Of a DNA stretch of 64,000 bases, positions 60,503 to 64,000 are shown piece after piece. Source of the stretch: Eutrigla gurnardus. Taxonomy: Eukaryota; Chordata; Actinopteri; Perciformes; Triglidae. Every line of letters starts with the position of its first letter. Position 1 is the first letter of the stretch. Under the pieces are notes generated by a model. It saw only the letters and a list, made by a program, of their open reading frames with translations. It was not told the origin of the DNA and searched no databases. A program made the position numbers and the translations under genes. The DNA lies in the NCBI GenBank assembly GCA_963514095.1, contig OY741281.1, forward strand, positions 7,370,154 through 7,434,153. The letters run 5' to 3'.

Positions 60503-63308
60503 GTAAGTCAGAAATAGTCTCCTAGAAGATTTTAGATACATGTTTTCTAATGCAGCCAGTCGGCATGAAAACAAACAAACAAAGAATATTCTGTGCACTC
60601 TGCTGGGATTTACATCTTGTTTTATAAAAATGACAGCTTACACGAATAAAAATGAAGAATTGTGGCTGAAATTAATTGATCTGGTCGTAAAATTATCAGA
60701 CAACATTTAAAATGTCAATTATTTTAACTGTTTCTCCATCATATCCAGAAAAGAGCATTTTTATTCATTTTTTATTGAGAACCATCATTAATTAAAAGTT
60801 ACATGCATGAATGAAACTTGGTCAAAAATGTGCTTTTGTTGAATTTTAAAGTCTAATTGCTTCCTACGAGTAATGAAAGAGCCTGAGGAAACCTTGGTAC
60901 TATAGTTACATTTGTTAGAAATAATTGCATGATTTATTCTTTTGTTTGGTTGTTTTTTATGCTCTAGGGAAATTGCTCCAAAAAGCAAAATAAAGAAATC
61001 TGTTGACAAAAAAAGGTGCTTAACAGTGTTAGGTTTAGTGTGAAATCTGTGAATAAGATGTAAAAGGCAAAATAAAGAGCCTCATATTCACTTCTTCTCT
61101 GTTATAAATGTTTTTTCATGTTTTTAACATTGTGTACGCTTGATAAACTGACTATCATTTAACAGTATGGTTAACAACAACAGTAAGGAAAAAAAATCAG
61201 AATGTGTTATTTATACAATAAATAGTCCTTCAGCGCCTCATCCTCTTTACACCATAATATGCAAGAAGTAAGTTACCCTGAACTTAATATAAGCAACCAT
61301 CTCTCCCATCACATTGCCTATTCAATTCGCTGCTTCAGGCTGCATGGCCTCTCTTTTGTTTGTGAAAAACTTCATATTGATTTCGGGAAAAAATTGCTTG
61401 TTTGTCAAATCATACTTTCTGGAATTGATGTAGTTTATTTTCTACTGCTTTTCAAATAATCCAAAACATGACAGTTTTCAGAAATAGTTTTTTTATATCT
61501 AATATTCCCTCCCAAGCTTTCAATAACAACACTTTTCCTTTCTCAGTAATTGTCCTATACACTTTTTGTCATCTTGTAATCATTTTACAGAACCTATGGT
61601 ATAACAATAACACCTTGAAAGTCTCCATGTTGTGAAATTTAAATCATGTCAGTCCTGCAAGACCACACTATGAGCATTTTAGAGCCAAGAGGCTTGTGGC
61701 TCACAGCGAAGGCTGGAAGCTCGTCAGCTAGCTGCAAGCCTCACGTGCCAAAGGCACCAGGAAAAGCCATTCACTACCACTGCAAGGTTAAATGAGAAGG
61801 AACAATGGCAACAATGCTCCTGTAGACTCTTTCCTGCCCTCTCTTTTCAGGAAAATGTCTAAAGGACGACCTTCGTGGCTGCCAAAGTGTGATTGCCCTC
61901 TTTTCACTATCAGCTTCTGCAGAATCTGATTAAGAAGGATGTCCATGTGGCTTCTGCCACGACCTCCTTCCAGCAGCACCTGTGCTACAAAATGAAACCA
62001 AAAACCTTCCAGTTTGGCTGAAGCGAGAGAACAGTTTTGCTTGGAGACGAGCAAACACACAAGCACCTTTTTATATCCGTCCACCATTTAAATGCCGAAC
62101 AAGATCTTGCGTTCCTATTACTACATGATAACAAAAATTACATTTACTCCCCAAAAAAAGCCAATATGTAAAGAAGTACATACAAACATATCTATTTGTT
62201 GTAACAGTCTAGTGTAGAGCCTTAGCAGCAATACAGTCACAATATGAATATAGTAGGAATCAACAGTATTATTATTAGATTAGAAGTGGGAAGTTGATGA
62301 TTGGAACATGGCAGCTTAAGGAAGACAATAAAAAAAGTATTAGCAAAACTAAATTGAGCAAAATCTTTCCATGGAAAATGTTGGGGCTCCAACCAACTTG
62401 GAAACAAAACGTCCAATAGCAACCATGTCTGGTATATTGTACAGCAAATACTAAGTGAGAAAGATATACATTACTGCCTTCATTGAAGCTTCACTCAGCT
62501 ATGAAATTAAGAGCTATCTGCCTAATGAAATATTTTGTTTCCTAATTTACATTATATACCACAGTGTCGTGTCTTTAAGCTTTAGCTTTCATTCATCAAC
62601 ATCAGCTTGAGAAATCTGGGCTTAATTTAAATTGAACAAATAGCAGGTGGTTGTTTTTGCAAGCTAGTTAATTAGCCATCGGGGTGCTTGTTAATATTTT
62701 ACTAGCATCAACTGCACATGCTAGCTTGTGTGCTAATCCAGCCTGGAATAAATGGCATACTTGAATGACACAATCATTTGTAAGTGATTTAACATGCAAC
62801 AACAATGCCCTTTTTGCTTTATGCTTGTCATTTTAAGACATGTTTCCTATGAACTGTAATGATAACGCATATGTAAATATGATAAGTGGCATGCTATTTA
62901 TATGCCTTCCCATGAGATCTGGTTGGCTAATCAGATGACACAGTGATAATTTGAGGAAAATGCCATTAGCCAAACATAAAAAATGATCAGCAAAAAATAT
63001 TTCTCCGTCAGCAATAGTGAATACATGAAAATATGCTGATAAAGTGTTTGGTCAACTTAAAGTCCAACATAGTAAAAGTAAATCATACACCACCGTTGAA
63101 TCCAAGTGTTGTAATACAGACACAGCTTGATGTCATATTAGGTTTGTTGTTAGTAAGAAAATACTCCATAACTTAAATGATTTGCTTTTTAAGAAGTGTG
63201 ACAGGAGCCCTGTGGCTACAGCAGCCAGTGTACGGTGGACAGCTATTTATATTTGCTTGTAACTCCGGGTGACGATTGCTAACTTCTGTTTTCATTCTTC
63301 TTTTTCAG

Positions 63309-63339
63309 AAACAGAGTCGTCAGAGGACGCAAATCAGAG
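63309..63339 (+). other. Weak candidate microexon (31 nt)
   Basis: Preceded by a very strong acceptor (CTGTTTTCATTCTTCTTTTTCAG in pieces: long T/C tract then CAG) and followed by CAGAG|GTGACA. All three frames are open over the segment (for example TESSEDANQR). Splice signals are suggestive, identity unknown. Confidence 0.18.
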
Positions 63340-63513
63340 GTGACAAAGACTTATGCAGAGGTCTTTAAATATCAAAATGAGTCAACCCAATTGTTTTTCT
63401 CCCACACTTTCAGGCAGAAGTAGAGATGTGAAGCATACACGTCTTGAACAAGAAATCATTGTCTGTAAATTTCATAAATGGCCTTGAGGACAAATTGATC
63501 ATTTCAGGTGATT

Positions 63514-63524
63514 CCCCCCCCCCC
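63514..63524 (+). repeat. Poly-C tract (C11)
   Basis: Eleven consecutive C followed by ACACACAC; simple sequence. Confidence 0.85.
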
Positions 63525-64000
63525 ACACACATCCACTGCTGACAAATAATGACACAAGCCATTACATAATCTCACTTTGTGCAGTGTTCAGTCGTACCCA
63601 GCAGCTCCTCTGCTCTAATGGGCACTCAGAAAAAAAGCAAAGTAGAGGATGCAGCAATATCTTTAAATGTGGTTTGAAATCTTTAGTATGTCTTTATGAC
63701 ATGAAATATTCACGACTAAATAAGCTCTCTTGTGAAATAACCAAAAGTGATATCATTTTGGCAGAAAGTCTCATATGCATGCGTCTTAATAAGTAGCTGG
63801 ACTTTAAAAGCGTTAGCATTTTGAGTATCAATTCTGAGGGAAATTTGAGAATCAACCATGCACAAAGACATATGCTACAAGCAAAGAGATTTTTAAGCAA
63901 CACATTAAAAAACAGTTAGCTGATATTGTTTTTGGCCACACGCAATTTAGTCCCAACAGTCACAGTTGGACCAATTTCATGCTCCCGTGATTGAACAAAG

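Larger units (their letters stand above)
60134..64000. other. Unique non-coding sequence, 3.9 kb
   Basis: No gene or element recognised; frames are 99 codons or fewer. 60280-60500 and 62470-62780 are complex and TAAT-rich (GCATAATTAATATTCATG; CTAGTTAATTAGCCATCGG) and may be conserved. Two weak exon candidates are listed separately. C11 run at 63514-63524. Confidence 0.4.

Overview
This is non-coding DNA from a ray-finned fish nuclear genome, probably a percomorph teleost. The evidence is the mix of elements seen: a tRNA-promoter SINE, CR1/L2/Rex1-type LINE relics, hAT remnants, short TTAA-flanked and hairpin MITEs, and long (CA)n and (GA)n microsatellites. Base composition is AT-rich. The longest open frame in 64 kb is 165 codons and it is an accidental read-through of a SINE. 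I recognise no host protein exon, tRNA, rRNA or known microRNA. The window is best read as a gene desert or the inside of a very long intron. The host gene cannot be named from this sequence.

Layout. 1-3.2 kb: a minus-strand hAT relic with a BED-like zinc finger (241-879), a LINE 3' end (2434-2640) and a self-complementary MITE (2998-3179). 3.2-11 kb: mostly unique DNA, with a LINE relic at 9107-9813. 11190-11666: a complete 477-bp MITE with 19-bp perfect terminal inverted repeats that include TTAA. 15.5 kb: a dispersed-repeat fragment carrying a CTCF-like core. 18-30 kb: mostly unique sequence with several blocks rich in homeodomain-type TAAT cores, a SINE at 21924-22130 and a perfect 28-bp tandem duplication at 23821-23876. 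30-46 kb: long microsatellites, hAT, LTR-like and LINE fragments, including a clear minus-strand LINE reverse-transcriptase C-terminus and 3' tail at 45632-46460. 49-56 kb: more motif-rich unique DNA, CA repeats and a C-rich degenerate repeat area. 56199-56982: a 784-bp foldback element with arms of about 380 and 336 bp, a 66-nt loop and a 6-bp target duplication. It is the most striking structure in the window. 57-64 kb: AT-rich unique DNA with an (AT)21 tract.

Function. Nothing here forms an operon or pathway. The plausible functional content is regulatory: two identical perfect 14-bp RFX X-box palindromes (7181-7194 and 25655-25668), a related site at 3473-3486, and several TAAT-rich blocks that could be conserved enhancers. 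A few short segments bounded by good splice signals are listed as weak exon candidates. Conservation cannot be judged from a single sequence, so these regulatory and exon calls are inference.
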